The notes: generated by a model from the sequence alone, not told the origin. Numbered from the stretch's first letter, positions 11,372-22,736 are shown. The stretch: DNA of 64,000 bases from Solicoccozyma terricola (GCA_001600875.1 BCLD01000004.1:756553-820552); one strand, 5' to 3'. Made by a program: numbers and translations.

Positions 11372-14300
11372 ATGCAGAACTTCATAGAGACCAATCACAG
11401 CCTCAGCGCTCAACAGCAACGCTCCCAACTCCCATCTCAGCAAGTGGTTGAGCCTCCGCTCATGTATCCATCTCAGGGTCATGCGGTCCACCCACTCCAG
11501 GTCGGCGGCTCCAATGTCAGTGGCTACATGGACAAACCTCTACCGTATCTCCCCCACCAGCAAGGGTATGCTCTACACCAGTATCAGCCACCACAGGCAT
11601 CTCAAGGCCAAGTAGACTACGGCTATCAAAATATGACTCCCGAACAACATCCACTCTATGCTGCTCCACCGTACCCAGGAACGGACACAGGAGCGCTTCC
11701 GGTATCATCCTACCCCCAGTTCGCAACCCCGAATGGTATCGTACCCCAGCAGCTGAGTTTTCCGGGCCAACTAGCGTTCGCTCAGACGTCTGGAGGACAA
11801 GGTTCCATTCGACCACTCGACGAGACAGAGTCGCCACATGGCTCAATCAGCGGTTATCCTAGGGAGAAACCGGTCAGTCAAGGCGCCAACGTCATGTTTG
11901 GAGCACCCGTCGGTGGGTCATCGATTCGTGGATACACCAACGCCGATTTTCAACAGAGCAAGAAAATTCGATACGAGTCTCCGCCTTCTGGTGCTCCCAA
12001 CGGCCTACCAATGACCATTGCTCAATCGGCATTACTACTCACACCCAACTCGGCGAAGAAAAACGCTCTCAAGAACGCGGCGCTTCCTCCTGCGAAAGCT
12101 GCGTGCTTGAGCTGTCGAAGTCGGAAAGCAAGGTGTGATGGGCAGCAGCCGGTATGCGGCCAGGTAAGTATTGGCGGATATTGCCCCCTCTCGGACAGGA
12201 CTGATTTTATCGTTTTGCAGTGTCTCTCCAAAGATAGGGAGTGCGTATTCGTTAAAAGTCGACGGGGTGGTGCTCGCAAGAAAAGAGATCCGAACGACAG
12301 TGAGTGAATACATGCCATGGACTGATAAACATCCACTAAAATGCATTACCTTGTCAGTGCCACTTCCACCCAACACTCTCGCATTGTTCCTCAAGAAACT
12401 CGATGGAATGCTCGCTCCTGCTCCAGACATGCCAGATATGACCGACGTCAAATTGGATGCCGGTGGGGAAAGCGAGATCGATCCAATGCTGCTATTAAGG
12501 TCGTTCAATCCAGAGGATGCCGATGGAATGTGGGTGTTTGGGCGTGTTTGTGCGTAACACAACGCAGGCAAGCTAACTTTCGTCACCACATAGTCTCGAC
12601 GCATACTACAGCGAAATCCATCCATTTCAACCCTTACTGCCTCCCATCAAGTTCAAGAATCAAATCGCAGCTGCTCTCCTTCCCAGATCACCCTTCCTGC
12701 TTGCTTTGCGGTGCATACTTGCTCTTTCTCCTCCATCCACGGATCCGAGTCCCTCATCACTCACCTCAAAGGCTGTTCGCCGCGCCGCATCTGCTCAACT
12801 CGCTCGTCATACGGGGGAGAGGATCGATGAACTTCTTACTGAAGCTGGGGAGAATGATGACGCAAGTCCTTCGATCGAAGTCATCCAGGCCCTCAGCCTG
12901 CTTGGGTTGTATGAATTCGGCCAGACCGCAAATGCGGCGAGGAACAGGATGAGGATGAACCAGGCCGTGCAACTGGCGATGGAAATTGGCCTACACCAAG
13001 TTGATGAGAGGGGATGGGATGGCGAGGCAACTTCTGTGGAGGGTAGTGACGTTACTACAGAGATGAAACGGAGGACTTGGTGGGTCGTCTTCGCTGGGAT
13101 GCTTATCTCCGGCTTGATTTCTGGCAAGGTGAGTGTGATATGCCTAGGGAAACACTCTCGGGATCATGGGATACTCATGCACCTTTTGTATAGCGCTGGA
13201 CTGTGAGCCCAGACGACCCTAGAGTCAAAGTCAAGTACCCGGCGTGTGATGTTGCCGATGGAGTGAGTACCCGCGCCCATTACTCACGACGAAATGACAC
13301 TGACGACCGTATTCGTTAACAGTCTTGGCAACAATGGCTAACATCAATTCGCATGACCTGTCAAGCCATGGACATCATCCTGACGCTCGATTTCAACATG
13401 CCAGACCCGAATGCACCTCCAAGTCCTCCAATGTCAGGTCACGCTTCCACGGCCGATTCTGATGACGACCGCAGATTGGATGGGGACGCACGCGCAGAGA
13501 AGCAAAGGAAGAGGACCCTTCATAAGAAGATGATCGACCTCGATAGGAGCGTACTGCAATTGTTGCAGCGAGCTGAGCATCAAGCTGTTATCCCACTCGT
13601 GCCGGGTGGAGAAGAGGAAGTCGTTCGAAACCAACAATTGGCTGCGTCGATGATGCTGGCTGTGTGAGTTCCCCTATTAATGTTTGGGTCATCCAGTCCG
13701 GATTCTGAACGTTTTGATTCCACTCAGTGCACATATCCAGCTCCATCGTCGTCAGGCGTTCCCTGAGGTTGCTTTGTTCAGTCGAAAGATGTGCGGCCTG
13801 CCCAAGGCCGACACGACGCAGCCCGAGTTGACAACACCACCGTCGTCCATGGCTAGCAACTCTCCTTCGCAATATCCTGCTCACGGAGCGTCACCTGGGC
13901 TTGCTGATGGTGGATTTCGCCGCGGACAAGCCGTGGCACTACAAAATACCTTGACTTCGAGCGCCACCGCTTCCCCGTCCGTGTCCAACACTGGTCAGGA
14001 GGGCGGGAAGGTCGAAGTATTCGTCCAGGACCAAACGGCGGACTTTACCGGTTTCGATGGGATGCTGCAGGACAGTTTCCCCATGGACGGCCTTCTCTGG
14101 GATCCGTCAATCTTCCCATCCTCGTTCCCGACACCGTGGTTTGCAGCCGACAAGGGGGCCGCCGGTCTGTATCAACCTCTGCAAGAGGAACCGGCATTCT
14201 TGCCTCCCATGAATGGTTTCTTCACCGGAGAAACCGGTTACATTGGCGGCCCGCTCGAGGACTTTGGCGTTCCGAACAGCGTTTTCGTTGCACCACGTTC

Positions 14301-15149
14301 GGTCTCCGATATATCGCCAGCTCCAGCGAACCTATCTTACAAGTCTTCCATCTCTGCAACGTCAGACGGTCAATCCACCCCACCGAAGCCGCCTCCCAAG
14401 ACGCACAAAGCCTGGGGTGTCGATGTCAAGCGAAGGCCTGGGCAGTTTTCTATGCCTAGTAGCAGCTCAGTCGATGGGGCGAGTGGTCTGAACTCGTATA
14501 GTAGTATACAGGATTCGGACGAGGACATGGACGAGGATGCCGTGGTCGTCGGTCCAGATGGGCCTTTTCCTCCGGGTATTAGTCTGCAGCGTTGCGCCAC
14601 GGCGGCACATACCATCGTCCGGCTCGAGGTGCTACATCGAAGTGCGACAATGGCTTTGTGGAAGGGACCGTGAGCGACCATTACGAGATGCAGTTGATTG
14701 ACACCCGCTCATTCAGCTTTTTACTTTTACAGACCCAAATGGTTGCCGTTCTGTGCATGCGGTCTCGTTTCGGGAGCGTACGCTTTCTGTGAGTTGCGAA
14801 CGCAAACTTCAGTTGTGGCGTTTGAGAACCGCTGACCATGCCTTATGGACGTTCAGTGTTGTTGTGCTTGGCCGTGCAAGCTGGCAGCGCGTTTGTTGAA
14901 GGAAGCGATCAAGAACAGGCCGAAGAGCTTGAAGCTCTGTGGACCAATGTGAAAGTCATCCTAGCCGGTCTTGAGGCTTACGGGCAGATGTGGGATGGTA
15001 TCAACATAATGGCAGGTGAGTGCGATAGGGTTGTTATGAGAGAATGCGAAGCACCCTGACACGGTCTGCAAATCATCGTTTTAGACGAAGTCAAGGCAGC
15101 ACTCGAGGCAGCCAAAAAATTACCTGAAGGCATCGCCCTTGACTCATAA
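11372..15149 (+). CDS. Zn2Cys6 fungal transcription factor (about nine exons)
   Basis: A DNA-binding regulator of unknown target. Exon 1 (11372-12163) encodes about 230 Gln/Pro/Tyr-rich residues resembling an activation region, then the zinc cluster begins with AACLSCRSRKARCDGQQPVC. The binuclear cluster finishes in exon 2 (12221-12299) with CLSKDRECVFVKSRRGG. A middle homology domain (fungal_trans type) starts at ILDAYYSEIHPFQPLLPPI, continues through ALSLLGLYEFGQTANAARN and MNQAVQLAMEIGLHQVDERG, and has RRTWWVVFAGM, a usual landmark. The C-terminal half is low-complexity with Pro/Ser stretches and an acidic DEDMDEDA run. The last exon ends KLPEGIALDS at 15149. Some middle exon borders are inferred from frame and GT-AG signals only. 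Tail-to-tail with the ALKBH6-like gene, 180 bp between stops. Confidence 0.88.
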
Positions 15150-15329
15150 CTCCGACCTGCTACTGGAAACCGCGTCACGATCACCTCGTCTCAATTCCAC
15201 TCAAACCATTTATGTATGCCGACAAAGTGTATCCAAGTTAAAAATCGACTGTCTGGACTGTGGAATATGGAACTTTATGTATTTTTTTTCTTTTGTAGAT
15301 GTCAAAATTTTTACGATAAACAGCTCTTG

Positions 15330-16719
15330 TCACCGCTTTCCATCCAATCCAAAGGGCAATTTAGTCTTCATCACCTTATTGACCTTTCTGAATGTCAAAC
15401 TTGTCCGTGTCTCTCTGGCATGACGATATAACCCATCCTTCGCCAACGCCTCTTTGACCGACGAATCGCCAAGCAACTCCTCATTCGCAACCACAGCCTC
15501 ACCCTTCCCATCTGAACGTATACTCGTATCACCTCTTTCCTTTTGTGATACTAATACATCCTCGGTCGATTCCGAAATTCCATGCAAGTGAGTAGAATAT
15601 AATGATTGAGTGAGGATCCAAAGACTGCGTGGTTCGAGGTAGACCGAAGCCATTGGCATTGCAGCGATTGGCATTGCTTTTCTTTGAGTTCGGGGAAATG
15701 TACCTGAACCACTTGGTCCACTAGAACCCGTCACTTCAGCAGTATTGTTCTTCTCGGACGTGGGATTACCCGGGGATGTCGTAAGTGGCGGAGATGGATC
15801 GGTATGCGAGAGGTACTGGTAGATGGAGAGGACAGTAGCTGAGCCAAGGGAGACGGTAGCAACTGCCGGATAATATGCTGGACCATCTTCATGCGGCTAT
15901 CGAAAGGATGCCGGGGCCGGTTCAATTCGGTGTATCGCGGTTCGGAGATGTGAGATCAGATTATTGATATTCTTGTTCCAACGGGGGATCGAACGAATTC
16001 GACACTCACGCTGATACCTTGTCCTGGCTTATACTCGTTCACAAGTACTTGATTCGGTCGCATTCCTTCGTCGTTATCTTCAGAGAGCTCAGTTATGGTT
16101 CGAAGTTCATCTGTGATATCGCTGACGCGCTTGATGAGATCTGGACTGAAATAAATATTCAGTTTGGTCAGTGCTCGGGGTCGGGAGGCCCGATGGGTGG
16201 TGCGGGTGCGAGTGTGGTGTGCAAAGGTGTTCGGTTTTTGTTTTTACTCACAATGTGGTGAAATATGAAGGAAGGGTTTCAGGAATCAAGACGTTGTTTT
16301 TCGATAAACTTCCACCTGTATGTATATCTTCTTATTAATCCCCCCCTTCCCGAAGTCGATACGAGCACTTGCCCCAATATTGTAATCTTCCAAGCAGGAG
16401 TTGCATCAACGGTCAGATTGGGGGGTAGTTGTTCGTGTTTTAGCCGAGTCTCGAGCGGTTCAACTGACCTACGACCTGTACCGACTGTCTTCCATTTCGG
16501 CTGAGGAGACTCTGATATCTGTTCGATTTAATGTAATTGAAGGAAGACGTATATCAACTAGTTGTCCATTCACACGACCTTTCCAATTGTTTGATTTGAT
16601 GGCTTTACCTTTTGCAATAGGTATTCTTCCTCGTGCTCTGTGATGAAGTTTGGTATGTAGTATGCTGTTGGAGGTAGACCGTGTACTCTGTATTGTTGCA
16701 GATCGAGGTGTGTGAGCAT
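15330..16719 (-). CDS. ALKBH6: ALKBH6-like 2-oxoglutarate dioxygenase (six exons, one of 14 nt)
   Basis: An AlkB-family Fe(II)/2-oxoglutarate dioxygenase. AlkB proteins remove alkyl groups from nucleic acids; the ALKBH6 substrate is not settled. Exons 16719-16609, 16518-16469, 16386-16373, 16315-16252, 16145-16010 and 15896-15330 give 313 residues in one frame. Landmarks are HGLPPTAYYIPNFITEHEEE, SPQPKWKTVGTGRRLQYWGG, LVNEYKPGQGIS then PHEDGPAYYPAVATVSLGS (HxD iron ligands) and LYSTHLHGISE near the C-terminus with a further His. A Ser/Thr-rich insert sits between strands. Exon 3 is only 14 nt and its donor is GC, not GT (16372-16371). Without it the LQYWGG motif is lost, so I trust the model. 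Starts 220 bp from the divergent mL53-like gene. Confidence 0.9.
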
Positions 16720-16939
16720 AGTGATTTGTCTCGTGCTGTTGGGATGGGTTTGAATCTTGGTTGGGAGGATGGCTTCGTTGGCGTCGTGGATCCATCGATC
16801 GCGGGCTTGAAACGCCGATTCCGAATTCGAACAGAAAATAACCCAACCACAACCCTCACCCTCACCACATCCTCGGTCGAACACACATACCACCAACGAA
16901 CGTCCTACAACACGGGAACATACAGGAGCTCATATCAAT
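16720..16939. promoter_or_regulatory. Shared bidirectional promoter (ALKBH6-like / mL53-like)
   Basis: 220 bp between two divergent start codons. Sequence is CA/CT-rich towards the mL53-like side. No specific site recognised. Confidence 0.35.
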
Positions 16940-17588
16940 ATGCCACCGGGACTTCGCTTGACGCGGTCGCATATCTCGAGTAAGTCATCCGGACTCGGAA
17001 ATATGATGGTGGAGCGAAAGAACACCGGGACGACTTGTCTCGCGGGGGAGGAGGGGGGGGGGGGGGGGGGAACTCTGGAATCCTAATGCGATCGATGTCC
17101 ATTTTATACTGACGCTTTCTTCAAATCAACCCATCTCCACGAAAACAGCCGTCGAAGCATCCCTTAATCCATTCCACACATCAACTTCCAGACCCGTCAT
17201 GCTTCTCCTCAACCTCCTCGCTAAACCCGGAGCTGGAACAACCACCGACCCATCTCCACCCATCAAATCATCACCATCACCCACCGTAAACGTACTCGTT
17301 AAAATCTTACCCCGGAACATTCGTCGTTCGGATCTGATTATCGGATATACGGATGGTAAAATTGAGAAATTCGCTTTGGAAGAAGGAGGTGGAGGGGTGA
17401 AGATGGCGTCGGCGGCGGCGGCGTCGGCGGTGACGGCGGCGAAGAAGAAGAATATTAAACAACCAGGTCAAGTTGGATATGCCAAGGCGAAACGGAAAGA
17501 AGAAGAAGTGATGAGTGTGGAACAGTTGGTTAATAAGGTGGATGCATGGGCGAGGGTGTTGAAAGCTAAAGATGAAGGGAGTGCGTGA
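16940..17588 (+). CDS. Probable mitochondrial large-subunit ribosomal protein, mL53-like; model broken by a G run
   Basis: A small basic protein with the layout of the mL53/MRPL44 family. Exon 1 (16940-16979) reads MPPGLRLTRSHIS and ends at a GTAAGT donor. The conserved core resumes about position 17070 with LWNPNAIDVHFILTLSSNQP, then SRPVMLLLNLLAKPG, VNVLVKILPR, an Ala-rich linker, and SVEQLVNKVDAWARVLKAKD before TGA at 17586-17588. The family motif FNP-x should bridge the two, but a run of 18 G (17053-17070) occupies that place. Neither AG just before it (17049-17050 or 17052-17053) restores the frame. So either the G run is a sequencing or assembly error, or its length varies. Family call rests on weak remembered similarity. 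Confidence 0.6.
17053..17070 (+). repeat. G18 homopolymer at an expected splice acceptor
   Basis: Eighteen consecutive G. It lies where the mL53-like gene needs its intron 1 acceptor and first few codons. Confidence 0.9.
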
Positions 17589-18063
17589 GGGTAGACGGTG
17601 GGGTGTGGTGTGGTGTAGGTGTGGGAGTATGCACGAGTCCTGGGTATGATGGTGCAGGGTATGACGAGGAGAGACAGAGACAGAGACAGAGACAGAGACA
17701 GAGAGGATGAACATGTGCGGATTAACAGTATATGCTTCTTGTACGATATGATGTTCTTTTGCTCGCTACCACACCCGACTTGCACTGTTCGGTGCTGTAC
17801 AGGCCTGGATGTCGAGTACGCTGTCTCCCCTCCCCTCCCCACTCCCCTCCCCCACTCCCCCCCACCCCACTCTCCTATCCCAAACAGCAAACAATAAGCA
17901 AAACGCGTTCTCTCGTTGAAACGAACGCGATCGACCCCGTCTTCCCGTCCTCACAAGTCGACAGGTATTTGTTGACATGGCACCATCAACACACCTCACT
18001 CGCCCCCTTCCAACATCCATGTCGTCTCGAATCACAGCTCAATCCGTCCCATACACCGTCTAG
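17589..18063 (+). other. Intergenic with a GAGACA microsatellite and CT-rich promoter
   Basis: Positions 17671-17704 hold about five and a half copies of a 6-bp GAGACA unit. Positions 17822-17880 are almost pure pyrimidine (CCCCTCCCCACTCCC type), a usual promoter feature in this window, upstream of the ATG at 18064. No gene seen. Confidence 0.6.
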
Positions 18064-20018
18064 ATGTTCTCTCCTCCGTCATCAGCAGTCAATCAACCCG
18101 GAACAAGACTTCAAATCAACATATCTACAGTCAAATCCATCCATTTCAACCATCCCAAATCCAAATCATACAACATCTTCGAGGTCGATGAATGGTCGTT
18201 TTTGGATGAGCGTAATACATCTTTCGAACAACCGCATCGAAAAGGTGTTAAGAAACTCACCAAATCAACGCGGTATTCCTATCGTCAACCAAAACAAAAA
18301 CAACAACAACAACAACAACATCAACGACATCATCAAAGCCAAATCAAAAATATAAATCCCACTCTATTTCCTATATTCACCTCTTACTTTCGTACTCCTC
18401 GAGTCCTCAGATCATCGACCTCTCTATCGACTTTGCTACCCACTCCTCTATCCACTCCTCCATCGACCTCGTTATCGACATCTTTATCGACCTCGCTATC
18501 CTCGCCTCAATCCACCCCTCCATCGACCTCTTCATCGACCTCGCTATCGAACGCGCTATCGACTCCTCCATACACCCCTCCATCAACCACACAACCAACT
18601 ACATCATCGTCAAGTCAAAAACTACCCGTCACTTCATATCTCGACATAACCGGATTCGATCAAGAGGTTGTGGATTTTTTGAATAGATGCAAACCAGCTA
18701 GACCGTTTGCAAGAATGTCACGTTCATTCATTCAATCCGATCAAGATGGGGAAATAGTTTGTCTTGGGTCGAATAACTCGGAGGTTGGGGGTAAATGGGA
18801 TAAGGAATCACGAGGTGGAGAATCAAGTGATGAGGAGAAATTGATTGATAGGGTTGAAAGAGGGTTAGGGTCGACATTGATGAGGAAGAAAATTGCGAAA
18901 AAGGATGCAATGGGTGAGTGATAGGATCGTAATCGATCCCAGAACTAGGCCTTGTGTGATCTGACGCTCATTGTATGGTGTTTTTCTTTTTTCTTCCTTT
19001 TCTTTTCTTTTTCCTTTTTTTGGTCGTTGAACTCTCAGAGGCCATGAAGATGAAGCGAAATCGTAATCGCTTAACATCGAATACCTCTACACCATCTCTC
19101 ACAACCTCGACTTCCCACTCTCGTATCCTCCACGACATTCAACCAACCGAAAAGAGATCGACACGTACCAAATCAAAGCAAATAATAGACGATGACGACG
19201 AGTACGAAGAATTTGGGAATGATGATGCGTTGCTTGCAGCATTAGGAGACGATTTTAGACCTCCTTCAACTCGTGCTTGTTCTAAACGACGAAACGAGCA
19301 AACGACGTACGATTACAACGACGTTTATCATCATCAAACGAAGACGAACGCGAGTGCCTCCGGGTCGGGTTCTGGGAAATCAACCGAGGATCCTTTTAGC
19401 CCTCTCCCTACCAAGCGAAAATCGGTCAAACAAAATGTCAGCGGTAAGGGAGACGAATCAACAGCAGCAATGGAGGACCTCAAGCCGCTATTTCTCCAGA
19501 ACGTGCAGTTCGACGACGATGTGGTAGATCTAACAAAGGAAGAAGAGGATCCAATTGACGGTGGTATTATCGACTTGGATAAAGAGGATGAACCGGCGAT
19601 GGATGTGGACGATGGAGAAGATTATTTCGGTGGAAATAATTCGTTTGATTATTTTGGTGGAGATGGGATGTTTGAAACGATGGATTGGGAATCGTCCGTT
19701 CCGGGACCTTCAAAATCGGTGTTGGCTCCTACAACTCGTGGACTCGGGAACGGAATCACGACGAACGAAAACGACATGGATTATGGCGATGACGACGTTC
19801 CTCCTCTAGTCATGCTATGTGATCTCACTCCGCGCAAGAAAAAGTTTTTCGAGACGCATTGGCAAGGCGGGTACAACGACAAAGCGACCGATGAAGGGAG
19901 ACAGCATATGGATAACGAGGATAAAAGACCACCACCGCCATCGACGAGTAGGTCGAGAGGCGGAGGTAGAAGTGGATCGAAGTCGGCTTGGCGTGGGAGG
20001 AGCGGATGGCGCAAGTAA
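18064..20018 (+). CDS. Unrecognised nuclear-type protein with SUMO-interaction-like motifs (two exons)
   Basis: Function unknown. Exons 18064-18913 and 19039-20018 give 609 residues. Features in order: a Gln run near residue 80; a Ser/Thr/Pro repeat (STSLSTPPS-like units, about residues 119-178) produced by imperfect 12-bp repeats; a short conserved-looking block SYLDITGFDQEVVDFLNRC; then three acidic-flanked hydrophobic motifs typical of SUMO-interaction motifs: GEIVCLGS (about 230), DDVVDLTKEEED (about 442) and GGIIDLDKEDE (about 457). Near residue 545 comes DLTPRKKKFFETHWQGGYND, the most conserved-looking segment, then an Arg/Gly/Ser-rich C-terminus. Basic patches PTKRKSVK and PRKKK suggest the nucleus. 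A DNA repair or chromatin role would fit, but I cannot place the family. Intron start and end sites are canonical. Confidence 0.75.
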
Positions 20019-20452
20019 GAGGATGATGATGGTGATGATGATGATGACAATGGGGTCGTGTGGTGATTGTGGACTACTTTATATGACTCTCACGCTAGCC
20101 AACGGTACTGGACAGCGATGTATCATACTTTTGACATTTTAACCTATTATGAGATTCCTCCTGACATAGTCAGTCGACGTACATTCCTTGTTTGCTCACG
20201 TTGGTTGTGGAAGAAATGCCTATTCGCGGGCTCCTTCTCGCCGTTCATTCGTTCATAGATATCAACCAAGGAGCTGCCGGAGTGTAGCAGCGCAGATAAA
20301 CATGTCCATTCAGCAAAAAGTTCTAGGACCAGGACACGGAGCTAGAGGTTGTTGCAACGCAGTTCGAGCCTGTCCATTCGGCAAAAAGATCGACGACCAG
20401 AACCACCTAAAACCGCGCCGGGGAGGGGCTAAGGCGACAAGACGCAAAAAGA
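20019..20452. other. Intergenic with GAT microsatellite and an 18-bp direct repeat
   Basis: Begins with a short GAT-repeat run (20020-20045). An 18-bp sequence occurs at 20303-20320 and again at 20371-20388 with one mismatch; the 50 bp between ends in GCAGTTCGAGCC, resembling a Pol III B box. It may be tRNA-derived debris near the real tRNA-Glu. No protein gene recognised. Confidence 0.4.
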
Positions 20453-20551
20453 TTCTCAACCAGGGAGTCGAACCCTGCTCTTATCTGCACGTTCTGACAC
20501 AATGTGTTAGAAACATGAGAGAGATATATACTACCGATGTACTAGTTAAGA
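20453..20551 (-). tRNA. tRNA-Glu(CUC) with a 28-nt intron
   Basis: On the minus strand the acceptor arms are TCTTAAC and GTTGAGA (seven pairs, one G-T) with discriminator A. The D arm has stem GTA/TAT and loop CATCGGTAG. The anticodon stem is TATCT/AGATA, and its loop starts CTCTCA, giving anticodon CTC, the Glu pattern. A roughly 28-nt insertion follows position 37 as in other eukaryotic pre-tRNAs. The T arm is CAGGG TTCGACT CCCTG. Mature length is 71 nt. A TTTTT run a few bases after the 3' end fits a Pol III terminator. Confidence 0.85.
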
Positions 20552-20966
20552 TGTTGGATGTTAGCTTTACTGGCCACCAGCCATGTAGCCATGCCCACAT
20601 CTGCATCGGTCCTCGGGTTTCCCTTGCGGGTGGTGGTGGCGACCGGCGAGTTTATGAGAGCGGTCAATCGATGCTGTTCAAGCGAGGGATATTTGACCCA
20701 GTGTTTAGGCCAGACTTTGTAGGTATTCCGGCGCAACAATGGCAACCAACTAACAGAGGTGACCTTCAGCACAAAGATCATGGAGATGATGCTGTTTTCG
20801 ACTTTCTCGCTCTTTCTGGTTGATGACGAATCGCATACGCGACTTAAAGCATCCATACTGTGTTCTCAAAGTTCATCCTGAACAAAACCATCATCAATCA
20901 CTCCCACACATACGAGCTGTCTGTCAGGGTTCCCTCATCCTACGTCCAGTATCCCTCGGTACCACA

Positions 20967-21452
20967 ATGTCTTCAAATGCTTCACATAGCACAGAGGCTA
21001 CGACCTCTGCTAACCTACCTGCCAAATCACCAACGACTTCCGAACATCCCATCCGTCTCGCTTTACCACCTATTCCCACCGAGGAAGAGCGTCATATACT
21101 TGATGTCACCGAAGGAAACAAAGTGAAGCTGGATGAACTTGGTCCTATGATCATCAATACGGATGGTGTACGTTTTTGTCTCGTTGTTTGTGTGAAAGTT
21201 TTACGTGATACTGATGATTTACTTCGTTCTTCGTTCGTCGTTCATCGTTCATCGTTCATCTTTCATCGTTCATTGGTCTAGACTGTGTCACGGATCTCCA
21301 ATTGGCCAAACATGTCGCAGCTTGAGAAGGATAGAACGATACGACTTCTCGTTAGGAAACGAAATGTGGAAAGGATCACCAAGTTGAATGATGATGACCA
21401 GAGTCAGGGGGAAGGAAACGGTAACGAGTTGGAAAACGATGCCTCTGCATGA
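20967..21452 (+). CDS. Small conserved fungal protein of unknown function (two exons)
   Basis: Exons 20967-21167 and 21282-21452 give 123 residues. After a Ser/Thr/Pro-rich leader, residues 50-105 carry the pattern KLDELGPMIINTDG and TVSRISNWPNMSQLEKDRT / IRLLVRKRN, which I remember as a short block shared by many fungal hypothetical proteins (LGP..N.DGT..RI.NW..MT..E...TLR.L.KRN). No biochemical role is known to me. The intron joins DG to TVSRI exactly inside this block, which supports the splice. The 114-bp intron contains a GTTCATC tandem run (about 21224-21275) close to the acceptor. Convergent with EMC5 (406 bp between stops). Confidence 0.75.
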
Positions 21453-21858
21453 TATGGAACATGATAAGGTGGGGTGGAATGAAGGAAAGGGGGGTGGGGG
21501 AGGGGGGGAAGGATGGGAAGACGACGTTCAACAACGTAAAGCAATATCACCGGCAGTAATCACCGTCGCGCGCGGTCATACTCAAATCATCGACACAACA
21601 CCCGTAATATCGCCAGGTATAACCGTTTAATTGACTGGGATATAAGGACGGGTGCGAATCCTCAACACCAATAACCGTCGAATATCGAACCATTCCCCTC
21701 TGCAACGACATCACACAAACCAGCAGATACGGTACTTATAATTGTCTGAGATAGCCCGCTCAACGGTACGGTCTTCATCCCATGTATATACAAGCAAACA
21801 AAATGGTTCATTTATCCCTAGGTGCATGGCATTTTTGTCTCTTTGTCCTATTTATTTC
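21453..21858. other. Convergent intergenic region
   Basis: About 400 bp between the stops of the small fungal gene and EMC5. Contains a G-rich patch near 21487-21512. Open frames here lack domains. Probably overlapping 3' UTRs. Confidence 0.4.
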
Positions 21859-22542
21859 CTACTTCTCCGTAATGCTTGCAGTCTGTTGATTCCAAACGAC
21901 GGGACCGAGAGGAAGGAAAGCCATTCGTGCGTCGGAATCCTCCATTGCTCTGTGACAATACGACCACCCAGGGCAGGCGGGAACATGAAGGGAACATGTT
22001 GAGCGTTAGACAATCGTTACACATTGGATGTGTAGTTCAGGTACAAACATGCCATCACTCACCGTTTCGCCATCTCTCCTCTCCATGTAACATCTTGTAA
22101 TTCCGCTGATGCTAATGCGATTCCAGGTAAGAAGAAGATGAGGGATATGCATGCTTCGATAATTATCTGTTAAACGAGTGAATGAAATTTATGTTTGTGA
22201 GCGTTTTATGTATAAATCCGTAGCGGGAAGAGAGGTCTGTTCACGGATGATGGTACGTGATCGCTCGGTTTCCCTAGTGCTTTGAGAATGGAGAGATCTG
22301 TAGATAATGACAAAAGAGTCATACGTCAGTGTCGTGTAAAAGTATTCAGTTATACGCATAAGCTAAGAAGTGAAGAGGTTTAACTCACGCTCATAGGTTG
22401 AATATGCCGCTGTGCGGACGACGGAGAAGATAATGATCAGCGAGAGACTACACTTCCCACGAGGATTTGAGAAGGTATTACCATGAAGTAGCACAAGACA
22501 GGCCACGACTACGAGGGACTTTCCTAGGGTATGGGATACCAT
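21859..22542 (-). CDS. EMC5: ER membrane protein complex subunit 5, EMC5/MMgT family (five short exons)
   Basis: EMC5 is a two-helix core subunit of the ER membrane complex, which inserts tail-anchored and multi-pass proteins. Exons 22542-22482, 22409-22389 (21 nt), 22297-22245, 22166-22063 and 21949-21859 join in frame to give 109 residues. The first membrane helix is [20 protein letters not shown], followed by the family-typical AAYSTYEHLSIL loop. Helix two is [20 protein letters not shown], then [13 protein letters not shown] and [14 protein letters not shown] near the end. Length and two-helix layout match the family (about 105-130 residues). No exon is longer than 104 nt, so the gene is almost invisible to simple ORF scanning. 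The donor of intron 3 is GTGAAC, slightly off consensus. Divergent from HEM3, 194 bp between starts. Confidence 0.85.
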
Positions 22543-22736
22543 GTTTGGCGAGTTGTGAGGATGCTGAGGATGCTGAGGATGCTCAAGATGCTGAGGAGAC
22601 AGGGACGAGCACTCAACCGGGATATTCATTACGTCAGCAAGGAATACGCCGTCTCGTACTTTTCCCATCCACTTGTCATCCTGGCCATCCACCACAACAC
22701 CACAAACTTCACATCCCCACCTCCGCTTCTCCAACA
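22543..22736. promoter_or_regulatory. Shared bidirectional promoter (EMC5 / HEM3)
   Basis: 194 bp between divergent start codons. It has a short imperfect GAGGATGCT repeat near 22556-22590 and CT-rich sequence before HEM3. Confidence 0.35.

Noticed and set aside
20542..20856. Minus-strand 104-codon frame beside tRNA-Glu
   Set aside because: Overlaps the tRNA, no recognisable motif, no splice signals linking it to another exon.
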